A DNA stretch of 64,000 nt, taken from assembly GCA_033239005.1 (NCBI GenBank), contig BSQZ01000054.1, positions 3,584,931-3,648,930 of the forward strand, read 5' to 3'. The translations under genes were made by a program, and so were the position numbers. This stretch comes from Lamellibrachia satsuma (Eukaryota > Annelida > Polychaeta > Sabellida > Siboglinidae). Positions 12,500 to 25,300 of the stretch are shown here, in pieces. Under the pieces are notes generated by a model, which had not been told where the DNA came from, did no database searches, and saw nothing but the letters and a program-made list of their open reading frames with translations. The first letter of the stretch is position 1. Every line of letters begins with the position of its first letter.

Positions 12500-12756
12500 C
12501 TCCATGGTAACAACAGAACATCAAGTATAAAGTAGTTTGTGATTCTGTATGTCTGTATGTTCCCTCATGTCTGCATCAGTTTGACATGTATGGGGCTGAA
12601 ACACTTTGTGTAACCGACAGTTGTACATGATTTTGATTTTTGGGGCATAAGGTTGACATTACCATTGGCACTACCCTACCAAAGCTAGACTGGGGAGTGC
12701 AAGGAGTCGTGTAATGGCTGCCATTTCTCCCATGCAACGCCGGGCAACTCAGCTAG
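12500..12756 (+). repeat. Probable old interspersed repeat with Helitron-like end
   Basis: The stretch ends gcaacgccgggcaactcagc then tagt at 12732-12757. This wording is familiar from invertebrate interspersed repeats, and a CTAG-T terminus with a GC-rich stem before it is compatible with a Helitron 3' end. No Rep/helicase coding is seen. Confidence 0.25.
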
Positions 12757-13075
12757 TAATTAATATTACAGTCTGAATCCAATACTATATTGAACACCTG
12801 CCAGCCCGTTCCATAAGACATCTTGGCTTGTTCTTTGCGAGGCCTGTGACTGCTGCTGTCTTGTCAGAACTCACATAGCAACAGTGGTAACCTGGCTTAG
12901 ACTGGTCACAGTCTGTTTAGTGAGAACACAACTTAGTGCATCATTACATATAAATAGATAACATAGACACATGCCAGCCAATGCTGTTCCAACACCCAAC
13001 CATTCACAATGAACATTTCTTGTGTGCCATCTTTATTTTGTGTGAGTGTCAACTTGTGTGCATGTTGATTCCCTC

Positions 13076-13162
13076 ATGGCCAGTTACAAAACCAGCAGAG
13101 GCCTGTGGGATAAGTTAGAGGAAGAGTTCAATCAGCAACGATTCAGCGATGCAGCTATAAAG
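13076..13162 (+). CDS. Candidate first coding exon, protein unknown
   Basis: An ATG at 13076 opens 29 codons (MASYKTSRGLWDKLEEEF, then NQQRFSDAAIK) ending exactly at an AAG|GTGAAG donor-like site; the next codon but one would be a stop. The peptide is balanced and protein-like, unlike the surrounding AT-rich shadows. A TATA-like word (catataaata) lies about 125 bp upstream. The exon would end in phase 0. The next well-supported + strand acceptor, at 36052/36053, also begins in phase 0, so a join over a 23-kb intron is formally possible but unproven. I do not recognise the family. Confidence 0.3.
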
Positions 13163-13930
13163 GTGAAGTAGTTGATGTGACCAGGTGATTTAATGGTATC
13201 TAGGCATGAAGGTTAAACATAATTGTTAGGTTATAATGTACGACCAATACAGTCAAAGGGCCACAACGTTTAAAAGCATGCTTAGCTATAGCTACCGGCC
13301 CCATATGCACATATCAGTGACGGTAGGATCCCCTGAGTGGGACATGACACTGTAGTTGGTTTGGAAGGGGTTTGGATGCCATTGGCTGGGAGCATCTTGT
13401 CTTTTGAATTTGGTTGATGAAAGAATAAATATTAAGATTCAAAATACTGATTGCAAACAATATTAAAATGTTAACATTGTCATCAATAGAAAAAAGTTAT
13501 CTGTCCCCTATTACGGAGGTTCAGTGCATTGCCATTTGACCTGTATTTTGGTTTGTAAAAACATGCCTTTGTTGATATGAGGCTGCCACTATCAGATAGG
13601 GTACATCTGTTTGAATTTATAAACAGAATAGATAGAAATATGTATCATTACAAATGCAGATGCAAGAGCTCTGTTGTGGGGAAATGTAAACGTTACAAAT
13701 GGCCATAAAATTTTTTTTAAATGGGTTAGTGAAAAACATCAGTAAAAAATGTCATATTTCAGGCATGAGACATGTTTGTTGACATTTCTGTTATCAGTAG
13801 CAACCTGGAAATGATTTTATAAAAACTACAACACCTGCGAAATTGGGCAGATGAATGTGGGTAAAAAAAAGTTATTTTAGTTTGGTGACATTTCAGTGCA
13901 TGAGAGATTGAATAAATGTGTAGTTTGAGA
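13163..13930. other. Spacer with a repeat fragment at its right end
   Basis: Bases about 13878-13945 resemble 33905-33990 (both contain gacatttcagtgcatga and tgtagtttgagaac). This dispersed element immediately precedes the 58-bp minisatellite. Confidence 0.5.
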
Positions 13931-15736
13931 ACGTCATTGCTGTTCTGTTATTAGATGTTTACAGTCATCATACCTACTTAGGTTTGTAACGTCATCGCTG
14001 CTCTGTTATTGGATGTTTACAGTCATCATACCTACTTAGGTTTGTAACGTCATTGCTGTTCTGTTATTGGATGTTTACAGTCATCATACCTACTTAGGTT
14101 TGTAACGTCTTTGCTGCTCTGTTATTGGATGTTTACAGTCATCATACCTACTTAGGTTTGTAACGTCTTTGCTGTTCTGTTATTGGATGTTTACAGTCAT
14201 CATACCTACTTAGGTTTGTACCGTCATTGCTGTTCTGTTATTGGATGTTTACAGTCATCATACCTACTTAGGTTTGTACCGTCATCGCTGCTCTGTTATT
14301 GGATGTTTACAGTCATCATACCTACTTAGGTTTGTACCGTCATCGCTGTTCTGTTATTGGATGTTTACAGTCATCATACCTACTTAGGTTTGTACCGTCA
14401 TCGCTGCTCTGTTATTGGATGTTTACAGTCATCATACCTACTTAGGTTTGTAACGTCTTTGCTGTTCTGTTATTGGATGTTTACAGTCATCATACCTACT
14501 TAGGTTTGTACCGTCATTGCTGTTCTGTTATTGGATGTTTACAGTCATCATACCTACTTAGGTTTGTACCGTCATCGCTGTTCTGTTATTGGATGTTTAC
14601 AGTCATCATACCTACTTAGGTTTGTACCGTCATCGCTGCTCTGTGATTGGATGTTTACAGTCATCATGCCTGCTTATGTTTGTAACATCATCGCTGTTCT
14701 GTTATTAGATGTTTACAGTCATCATGCCTGCTTATGTTTGTAACGTCATCGCTGTTCTGTTGTTAGATGTTTACAGTCATCATGCCTACTTAGGTTTGTA
14801 ACGTCATCGCTGTTTTGTTATTGGATGTTTACAGTCATCATGCCTACTTAGGTTTGTACCGTCATCACTGTTCTGTTATTGGATGTTTACAGTCATCGTA
14901 CCTGCTTAGGTTTGTAACGTCATCGCTGCTCTGTTATTGGATGTTTACAGTCATCATACCTACTTAGGTTTGTAACGTCATCGCTGTTCTGTTATTAGAT
15001 GTTTACAGTCATCATACCTGCTTAGGTTTGTAACGTCATCGCTGTTCTGTTATTGGATGTTTACAGTCATCATACCTGCTTAGGTTTGTACCATCATCGC
15101 TGTTCTGTTATTGGATGTTTACAGTCATCATACCTGCTTAGGTTTGTACCGTCATCGCTGCTCTGTTATTGGATGTTTACAGTCATCATACCTAATTAGG
15201 TTTGTAACATCATTGCTGTTCTGTTATTAGATGTTTACAGTCATCATACCTGCTTAGGTTTGTAACGTCATCGCTGTTCTGTTATTAGATGTTTACAGTC
15301 ATCATACCTACTTAGGTTTGTACCGTCATTGCTGTTCTGTTATTGGATGTTTACAGTCATTGTACCTGCTTAGGTTTGTAACGTCATCGCTGCTCTGTTA
15401 TTGGATGTTTACAGTCATCGTACCTGCTTAGGTTTGTAATGTCATCGCTGCTCTGTTATTGGATGTTTACAGTCATCGTACCTGCTTAGGTTTGTAACGT
15501 CATTGTTGTTCTGTTATTAGATATTTACAGTCATCATACCTACTTAGGTTTGTACCGTCTTTGCTGTTCTGTTATTAGATGTTTACAGTCATCATACCTA
15601 CTTAGGTTTGTAACGTCATTGCTGTTCTGTTATTAGATGTTTACAGTCATCATACCTAATTAGGTTTGTACCGTCATTGCTGTTCTGTTATTAGATATTT
15701 ACAGTCATCATACCTACTTAGGTTTGTACCGTTATC
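13931..15736. repeat. 58-bp minisatellite, about 31 copies
   Basis: The unit includes gttctgttattggatgttta and cagtcatcatacctacttag. Variants are mainly at a few sites (acgtc/ccgtc, cattg/catcg/ctttg, tact/tgct). The first part of the unit matches the end of the dispersed repeat just upstream, which suggests the array was seeded from it. Confidence 0.93.
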
Positions 15737-17139
15737 TAATTAGAAGTTTTCCATATGTGTAACACTTTGATTTTGCTGGAGTTGATGAGTCCGAGACTCC
15801 TTGTTTCATGCTCTGGAGTACTTGTAGTACACTGTAGTTGGAAGAAACCAGGAGTCCAATTGTCACCTTTCTTTAAAAGGTTATAAGTCCAGTGTAAAAC
15901 TGGCCGATGTTAATGCTGACAATGTTCTATCATGTTGTATCAGCTTCGAGCTGTTCCGAATGGTCATACTCCTGTTTGTATGAAAATACTAGGCATATGC
16001 AATCTGACATGGGCACTATTTTAGATTATGTAGCCACCTAATGGATGGTCAGTTCCAGGTATCACCATATGTTTCATAGTAAATTGTGATGTATGAAATT
16101 TGAAAAAAATTCTATGAAGTGACATTATTAAAGTCATACATGTAGGCCTACATCTAAGTGTATCAAACTAATTGTTAGCAACAAATTTATAAATTTTTAT
16201 GTCACCATTGCAGATATATATATTATATTCATAGATTCCGTTTAAGTCGAACGTTAATGCATATTCCGCTGCCTACAACAGACCGCCACTTTTTAAAAGC
16301 GAACTAAAGCCGGTCTACTTAAAAGTTTTGATGTGTCATTGCTGAACAAATCGGTTTAAATTTAAATTTAATTTAATCATTGATTGTACACACAGTTTAA
16401 CCGAAAATGAAATAATAAAACAATACAGTATATGTGGGCTGTAAACTTAGTTGGTGAAAATGTCATTAATCACACAGCTTTACTGCATTCTAGTGCACGG
16501 AAACCAGGTGGTGTATGGGGCCAGTGATCGGTCCAGTCACAATTTCTTTGACCTCTCTACCACCAAAACTGCCCAGTGATGTAATTGAAACAGTTGTACA
16601 TGGTTTACTGCTGTCAGGCAAATAGTAACATTGACGAATTTCTCCTTGATCATTCACTTTGGTTGGAGCTTGGCTTCTTAGAGTCTTTGTCAAAACAAAG
16701 CAGGGTTGGGGTTATAGAAAGGCAAGCTGAAATGGCTTTGAAGTCCAAGAGAAGCCAAGGGATGAAAGTTACCACAGTTGGCAGTGGCCTAGGCTAGGGC
16801 TAGGCTAGGGCTAGGCAAGAGGTTCGCCTTATTAGGAGCACATTTCTTAAATTTGTTGACGACAGTATACAGATGGTATGACACAGAATACATACTTAGT
16901 GAAGTTAGTGGGTATCAATGGTGGCTCAGCTAGATTGACTCGCACCACGATTGTCAATGCACTTTGACCTGTCCGCAAGCGACAGGGTGACTATGAATGG
17001 TTGGGTCCAATTTCCCTGTCAGTTGTCCACATTGGCCAGGTGGCCGCTATGGACAGTTAGCAGACAGTGCAAACTAATAACAAGTAATTTGGGACTTTCA
17101 AAAGTGTCCATTATGGACAGGTGTCTGCTAAGGCAGGTT
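15737..17139. other. Spacer, nothing firmly recognised
   Basis: Includes a small ctaggg/ctaggctaggg simple repeat at 16787-16815. Short ORFs here lack splice or domain support. Confidence 0.4.
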
Positions 17140-17218
17140 TTATACACACGGGCACGTGCGTGCACACGCGCACGCACGCACGCACGCATGCACGCACGCA
17201 CGCACGCACACACACACA
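17140..17218. repeat. CACG/CA microsatellite
   Basis: A run of cacg/gcac tetranucleotides passes into CA dinucleotides. Alternating purine-pyrimidine sequence of this kind can adopt Z-DNA. Confidence 0.9.
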
Positions 17219-17653
17219 TCAAATGTGTAGTTAAGTTTCCTCTTAATAAACTTTAGTAATCTTTTATCCAACACTAGCATCAGAAAGAAAAAAAATTGGT
17301 CAATCTGACCTTTGAATATTTTCGCATACAACAGCACACGTTGACATAGAGTATAGATGGCGCTGGTGAGGTGGCACATGTTTGAATAGTTGCTCTGAGT
17401 TGTTCCAACGGATACTCCTGTTTCTAAAAGTGGAACTGACGCCAAAGTGTATGTATACCACAAATGAAGTGTTCACAACAGGATACTGACATTGAATGGA
17501 CTAACTGTTAGAAATTGGTGGCATAAATCGAGGGTCAACTTGTCTTGGCTGGTCGAACTGACCCACGGCTGCGCAGCTTGACCTACATTACGATTAAGAC
17601 CATTGTCCATTGCTGTCATTGTTTACATTCGAGTGACGCAGACAGCCGCATTG

Positions 17654-18528
17654 ATGGGCAAGCGTGGCAAGAAAGGACAAGAGCCAGTTTTGCCAGTGCT
17701 ACTAAACCTGGTGCTAAGAAAAATACAGAACCGGATTCTGATTCAGATTCCGACAGTGACCAACAGCAGGCAACTGTTAAGAAGATTGTCTCTAAAAGCC
17801 TGACACATGTGACTAGCGGCAGCAGCGGCTTAGGCGTGAGCACCCAGGAAAATATTGATGTACAGGCTCTGATACAGCAGCTGATGCCAGTGATAGTGGG
17901 TGCTGTCACGGCGGCAGTGACCGAGGCGGTTAGCAGAGCAATGGAAAAATCAGTATCAATGATGGAGAAACGATTTGAAAATGCCCAGAAACAGGTATTA
18001 CTGCTACGATTCCAACACAATGAAATGGAACAGTATTCCAGGAGAGAATCAATCAGAGTCTTCGGAGTTGAAGGTGATACAGCCGAAGAATCCGAGGTCG
18101 ATCTGATAAGAAAAATCATATCGATCGCAAAGAGTATCGATGTCATTGTACAATCAAGTGATATATCTGTGGCCCACAGAGTGGGAAAGTCGGGAGGTCG
18201 AGCAAGACCCGTGCTGGTGAAGTTTGTGTCCAGGCAATTGATAAAACAACTGATGATGAACAAAAAGAAACTTAAGACTGTAAGCGCCAACACTGATGCA
18301 AAGGTGTTCATTACGGAAGACCTAATGCCGCTAAGATACAAACTTCTGATGATAGCCAAGCACGCAGACGCGGTTGACTATGCATACACACGCGACGGGC
18401 GCATCATCTGTAGCATCAAAGGCAACAAGATCACAATCCAGTCGCCTGATGATCTGTTTAAAGTTGGAATTGATCAACCAGATCTCAAGGCACTGGGACT
18501 TGGGTCCTACGTTCTCGGTGTAGAATAG
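17654..18528 (+). pseudogene. LINE ORF1 (nucleic-acid-binding protein), one N-terminal frameshift
   Basis: The likely initiator ATG at 17654 (MGKRGKKG) lies one frame away from the long frame that carries the rest, so a one-base indel near 17670-17680 is inferred. After it come a KPGAKKNTEPDSDSDSDSD acidic tract (about 17740), a helical/coiled-coil segment (IQQLMPVIVGAVTAAVTEAV, about 17870-17930), an RRM-like core (RRESIRVFGVEG, about 18045) and a C-terminal domain with AHRVG, KVFITEDL and YTRDGRIICSIKGNKI. This matches the L1-ORF1p (Transposase_22-type) plan. In that family ORF1p trimerises, coats LINE RNA and acts as a chaperone in target-primed reverse transcription. Confidence 0.82.
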
Positions 18529-21500
18529 GACGGGGAAGGAAGATCCTCTTGTGAAGACGGAGGAACTAAGAGTTTAATTACAGAACAGAACTCTGCTTTG
18601 CAACCTGCTGTAACTAATATCAAATGTGTTCTACTTAATGTTTGTGGCTTAATGACCAGGCTGAGATCGCCTGACTTTGATTTCTTTATTTCAGAATATG
18701 ATTTAATATTTCTAACAGAAACAAAACTGGATGATCTTGACATAATTGATATAGATGGCTTTGATTGCCATACAATGAATAGAACAAAATTTAAATCTAA
18801 ACCGGAGGAGTAGCATTACTGATTAAGAACTCTCTGTCTAACACTATTGAAATTGTACATGGAGATACAAATTGTGTACTATGGTTCAAATCAAATGTTA
18901 ATTTGCTTGGGTATGAAGCATTATGGGGAATAGTTTATATTCCGCCAGAGAATTCTATTTATTCATCAGCTAGCCTGTTTGATGATATAGAAAATGACAC
19001 TGTAAACCTGAGGAATGACTTAAACAGCCCATTGTATTTAGTTGGTGACTTTAATGCCCGAACTGGTAATTTATGTGATTTTATTGAGTTTAACGATCGA
19101 AATATGATGTTGAATGACTTTGACGAAGATATAATGCAACAGTTAATGGGAAAAATAATTCAGATAATGTAGGCATACCACTGGATAGAAATTCAATAGA
19201 TAAAAAGACAAATAATTATGGACACAGGTTAATCACATTGTGTAAAAGTCTAAATGTCCATATTGTTAATGGCAGGATTGGTGTCGATAGGGACAGAGGT
19301 GCAACTACATGCAAAAATGTAAGCACTGTTTATTATATTCTTGTTTCTCCTCAATCATTTAATAATATAATGGAATTTGAGGTTTTGGAATTTGATGAAT
19401 TGTTATCTGATGCTCACAACCCTGTTAAAATGGGCTTTAAATGTACCATGCAACACCCAATTGTTCCAACAATAAGGGAGGATGAGATGACTGAGAATGA
19501 TGATACTGCCCAATTTAACAAACCAAAATGGGTTAAGGATTGTGAATCGAGCTTTAAAAGTAGTATTAATTTGAAGGATGTTGTAGATATAGAGAAAGAT
19601 CTTGACACTTTAATGTGTAATGATATTGATGAGGCTTCAGTAAATGATATAGTAAATCGCATTAATGATATATTAAAAAGTGCTGCTAAAATGGTTGGTT
19701 GTATGAAGGATAACTATAGACCTACAATGAAGGGTAAAAGCATTGACAAAAAAGCTAACGATAAACCATGGTTTAATCAAGCCTGTAAAGAAAGGAGAAA
19801 ACATTACTTTCAAGCCAAGGCAGTGTACTGTAAAGATAAAACTGATGTTAATAGAAATGCCAAACATATTGCAAGTAGGAACTATAAAAAGGAAATTAAC
19901 AAGCAGCACAAATTGTATTTTAAGGATTTTGCAAATAAATTAAGAAATATGAAGAGTAAGAATCCAAAGGACTACTGGAAAATTATTAATGAGTCGAAAG
20001 GTGACAAAGGTAAAGAAATCAATACAGTTAATACTAACACTTTTTTTGAACACTTTAAGAAGTTAAGTTTTAGTGAGGAGGAGGATCAGAATGACTATGA
20101 TTATGAAAATTTTGCAAACAATAATAATAATATTTTTTTAAATAGTATGTTTACAGCTGAGGAAGTAAGAAATGGTATACATAAGTTAAAAAACAACAAA
20201 GCGTGTGGGTTGGACCTAATCCTAAATGAGTTCCTAAAACATTCTGAGGATTGTATGATCTCTGTATATGTTAAATTGTTTAATGTCATACTAAAATCTG
20301 GCCATATTCCTAAAGATTGGGCCATGGGTATTATTTTGCCAATTTATAAAAATAAGGGTCCTGTAACTAACCCAGATAACTACAGAGGGATCACACTGCT
20401 CAGTTGCTTTTGCAAATTATTCACCTCTGTTTTGAATAATAGGTTAACTGAATATATTGATGAATTGGGAATAATGGGGGAGGAACAAACTGGATTTCGG
20501 CATGATTATTCCACAATGGATCATGTATTTGTCTTGAAAAATTTAATCGATTTATACTTAAATAAAAGGAAGCGCTTATACTGTGCCTTTGTAGACTACA
20601 GAAAGGCTTTTGACACTGTAAACAGAACATTCCTATGGTTGAAATTATTATCAAATAATATTGATGGAAACATTTCACTGTGATATTTAACTTATATAAG
20701 GAAGCCAAATCATGTATTATGAATACATTTACAAAACATTTGTCACCTTTCTTCCCATGCAATATTGGAGTTCGACAAGGCGAAAATTTGTCACCACTAA
20801 TGTTTCCATTATTTTTGAATGATCTTGAAACACATCTGTCAAATGCATATGGGGGTTTAACCTACATTTCTAGTCTAATGGAAAATTGTTTTGAAAAAGA
20901 GGACATTGTTGTGTATCTAAAGCTTTTTGTGTTGCTGTATGCTGATGATACAATTGTATTAGCAGAGTCACCTACTCAGTTACAATCTGCACTTGACGCC
21001 CTATTTAACTATTGCAAAACTTGGAAATTGCATGTTAATACTGCCAAAACTAAGGTGTTAGTATTCTCAAGGGGGAAGATTAGAAAATTGCCAGAATTTA
21101 AATTTGGACCAAATAAGCTTGCCATTGTAGATAAGTATAACTATCTAGGAATTAATTTTAACTATAATGGTAGATTCTCTAAAGCAATCAGACATTTATA
21201 TGAACAGGCAAACCGAGCAATGTTATGTTTAATTTCTAAAGCTAGGAAGCTAAAACTTCCTGTTGATATCCAGTTAGAACTATTTGATTCCCTTATATGC
21301 CCAGTATTGTTATATGGATGTGAAGTATGGGGATGTGAAAATATTATGTTAACTGAAAAGCTACATAGGAAATTTTGTAAAATTTTACTTGGGGTAAACA
21401 ATAGAACACATACTTCCATGGTTTATGGAGAACTTGGGCAATTTCCACTAAATATTAAAATAAACAGTAGATTGTTGAATTTTTGGGGGAAACTATTGAT

Positions 21501-22121
21501 GGGAAAGGAATCTAAACTGTCTTGCATTATGTATAAATTATTATATCAATTATATGTTAAAAATATCTTTGAATCCCCTTGGATTACTCATGTTAAATAC
21601 ATTTTAAATAACACTGGCCTATCTAACTTGTGGCTGAATCAAGAAATAGTGAATCTTAAATGGTTTAAAGCAGTTGTCAAATTGAAACTTACTGACCAGT
21701 ATCATCAGCAGTCGGGTAGTAATATTTGCAATAGCGATGGGTGTATAACCTACAGAATAATTAAACATGATTTTAAAATGGAGAAATATTTGCTAGTGTT
21801 ACCACCAAATCTATATCTAGACCTCTGTGTAAATTTCGTACTTGTAATCATCGGTTGCCTATTCAGCAAGGCAGGTATAGTGGAATCGATAGGCAAGAGA
21901 GATTTTGTACTCTGTGTGATTGTAATGATATTGGAGATGAGTTTCATTATTTGTTTAAATGTACTTTTTTTCAAGAAGCTAGAATTAAATTTATTTCTAG
22001 ATATTATTTTGTGAGACCAAACACTTTAAAAATGGACCAGTTGTTTAATTTGACAAGCCATGCAAAGCTAATTAAATTATGTAAATTCGTACAGGAGATT
22101 TTAAATAGCTTTAAGTTGTAA
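18529..22121 (+). pseudogene. LINE ORF2 (APE endonuclease, reverse transcriptase), frameshifted
   Basis: The endonuclease begins near 18613 (IKCVLLNVCGLMTRL), with LTETKLDD (about 18715), VGDFNART (about 19045) and LSDAHNPV (about 19410). The usual IDYI motif reads VYYI near 19330, a probable inactivating change. RT motifs are NNKACGLDLILNEFLK (about 20195), DNYRGITLLSCFCKLF (about 20378), FVDYRKAFDTVN (about 20587), GVRQGENLSPLMF (about 20770) and an intact YADD at 20938-20949. The tail has CTLCDCNDIGDEFHYLFKC, a CCHC-like zinc motif, at about 21909-21962. Frameshifts lie near 18810, 19165, 20680 and 21850. Confidence 0.88.
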
Positions 22122-22289
22122 GTAGATCTTCCTGTGATACTTTTGTGTTTTGTATTTTGGTAAAACCATTTACCAATGTAATTTATAAGTATTATTGAAG
22201 CCTGGATTACATACACTTATAGCCATCTCACATTGTAACGGTATGCAACATTGTGATTCTTATGTAACCTAATAAGGTTTTTGAGAATA

Positions 22290-22312
22290 AAGTTGAAGAA
22301 GAAGAAGAAGAA
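22290..22312. repeat. (GAA)n 3' tail of LINE
   Basis: gaagaagaagaagaagaag follows aataaagtt directly. It marks the 3' terminus of the element. Confidence 0.85.
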
Positions 22313-22313
22313 G

Positions 22314-25300
22314 ATATGCTATTTTTTCATGTATGCGGCAAAACATTCATGCTGATGTCTGGCTTACCGACTGCTTGCGACTAACTACTGGTGTGCATGC
22401 ACGTTACACATTAAGGCACAAGACAGCTCAACAAGAGCAGTGTTAGATAACCTACGACTCGACCCAATGCACCAAAACCTATAAGAATTGGGTCATATGA
22501 GTGCATACACGTTACGACCCAGTGCAACTCGATTCAACCCAACTCAATAAATTATGTCAAAAAACTATTTGTTTGGCACTGGGTTGTAGTGTGTATACTG
22601 TGCTTGCTGTCAGCGACAAGGTTCCCCCTGTTAGAGGGATGTTGGAAGTTTGTGTCCTTTCGATTAGACACTAAGACAATTTTATGTTTTACTTGACGAC
22701 TGAAAGGGGATTAAAATGTCCAACATCAGTGACTATATATAACCTGCTGTGTACACCCAGTAGCGGCTGTATATATGTTTGTAACACAAACATCAAAGCA
22801 GAAAATGACAGTCGAGTTAGTAATGCCTTATTATAAAATGCTAAAAAAAGGGCAAGAAGGAAATTTATTACTTCTAATACTTGCTCTGTTGTAATGCATT
22901 ATGATAAGACATAATGATAGTATATACTGTAGCATGCATGTGTTGATTATGCATATCTACATGACTAGCATAATGACAGTATTTTTAACTAGATATTTGT
23001 CCTAACCTGTCAACAACCAAACTGATGATGACCAACATTATTAAAATGATGTTAAAAGTAATGTTACAATAAATTGACTTTTCTCCACAAAAAACTTAAA
23101 CATTTACTACATAACTATTCTGTATATTATCTGTATATTTGTTTTAAAAATAATGAACACTTTGACAGCACATCAAAGAACTGTCAAGTGAATTCCATTG
23201 CTTTAAACCTTTAACCAATATACACATACTTTTTAGATTGGTACGTGCAAATTTTTCTTTAACCCTAGGAGTGATCAGTGATAAATTTCCACGGTGTACA
23301 CAAAACAGAGTTATTTATAAGGTTGCTTTTAAAAAATCATAACATCGCTAATAAATATCGCACAAATGTGGTTGAGGTATCATTTTGTTGCGAAAAAGAC
23401 TATTATAATAAAATGATAAAAAGTACAGCACATAATCTTATCATGGGGATATTATTATTATTTGAATATCATAAAAAAATAAAATAAAAATAGAAATGTT
23501 CATCCTGCTACTAGATGAAAACTGAGTGACTGTATGTCCATATGTCCAATTGAAAAAATCTAGCCATACATATTACTTACAAAATAAAACAAAAATGAAT
23601 AAAATATGTTGAGAACTTTTATGATTTTTTCCAACACTGGCTATGCGGAAACAGACAGATCTATCTGTCCTGCATCGATTACTGTGGGAGTACGGGCTGT
23701 TGAAGCCGACGGAAATCGCGATGGCAACTTGTTGATATTTACCTCAAAACAGCCTGCAACATCGTTCTAACTGTTTGAACTAGTATAATAATATGATTCA
23801 CTAATATTGTCATTCAATTTGCTGAAATATTGACGCGGAAACTTGAAATAATCCGGCCTAAAGTGAACTAATACAGAATGAAGTGAGCAAACAAAATGGC
23901 GGATTAGTAAATAAAAAGCTCAGATGGCCCAGCCAACATGTGTTTATAACGACGATGCTCATTCGCTGCATACAGCCCTTTCACTCATTCACATATATTT
24001 GAATAGGCCAATCATATAGTTTTCCAAAGATATAGTTTTACATTTTTAGAAACTATGACTGGGAATGTAAATTAATTCTGTGGAGCATAGTAAAATCAGC
24101 CAAATATGTGGCACGTTTTGTAAGCTAGATCGTCATTAGCTATCATTCAATATGCTCATGAATAAATATGAATCAGAACGAACAGTGATTCAGTTTTCCA
24201 ATGATACCATTTGTTCCTATGTGAGGTACTGGTGATGGAAACGAAAATTGTTCCTACAGAGTGACACCAAAATCAGCCGGAATGCTTTTCGCACTGATCT
24301 TGCAGGCAGAAATCGTCCCAGGGTTAAAAATGGAACACTGTCTGGTCATGTAAACAGAGTCATACAGAGTGAACAAGCAATGAATTATTTGATGCCGTGT
24401 ACATAATAACAGCAGTTTTCAACTCAACTGTATCTGGCCCTTTGAGAATAAGAACATTACAAAATAGCCTAGATGTATGTCAGTAATTTGCCTAGGTTTT
24501 CAAAAGGGCTTGGTACTGAGGGCAAATTTGTGTGCATGAAATTATTTTGAGGGCAAGGGGGCAGTATTGGGGGCAACCTGTCACATGACACATTAAAAAT
24601 GTGTAATGGAACAGATAAAAACATTACTTTCTAATACAACAGCACATTTTATTTAGAAACATTGTGAGGCTCAAAGGCCTGTCATTCTTGTGCAGCCAGT
24701 TTGTGGCTGCTGAACGAAGGAACTTATGTAACTTATTCCAATTAAAATTTTGCATAATGTAACTTTTTTTCATGGCATAGTTGTGTATAGCCTGTGTCGG
24801 TTATACATAAACTTAGGTGAAACTTGTTATGAACCTTCAAAATAAACCCCACCAAGAAACACTGGCAACACATTTGTTTCCTCCAATTTTGCATAATTTA
24901 TTGAGAATTACTGTTGATAGTCCTAGGTATCACACAGAATATATACTGTAACCCTTTTTATCCAGAATACATAGTTCACTGTATGCATCCGTTGTCGTAT
25001 TCATCTGTTGTGATTTTTTGTTTTATGACGGTCACATGATATACCATGTAATAACCACAAGACATGGCTGGCTTCCTGTAATGGCTGTAGCCACGAATAG
25101 TTTGTTCATCTTGTCATTTTAATTAAATTTCAACGCACATTCTTCAAGTTTTCAAACGTGCCTTTAGTTCACACTTTAAAATGGCCGATGGTGGCGAATC
25201 GGGCGTCTTTTGAGCTGCATGCCGGCTCCCAGGGAGGGCACCAGCCGGCATTATGATTGGGGGGCAAATCACTGTATGTTCCAACCTCTTACACCACAAA

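Larger units (their letters stand above)
17545..22313 (+). mobile_element. Near full-length LINE with ORF1, ORF2 and GAA tail
   Basis: About 4.8 kb, with ORF1 followed directly by ORF2 and a short 3' UTR containing aataaag and ending in a (GAA)n tail at 22290-22312. The organisation (coiled-coil ORF1, APE endonuclease, RT, terminal CCHC-like zinc motif) is that of an L1-like, two-ORF non-LTR retrotransposon; I do not assign the clade. At least four frameshifts break ORF2, so this copy cannot move by itself, but the low decay suggests recent insertion. The left boundary is approximate. Confidence 0.88.

Noticed and set aside
17616..18359. 247-codon - strand ORF
   Set aside because: Antisense shadow of the LINE ORF1 coding frame.
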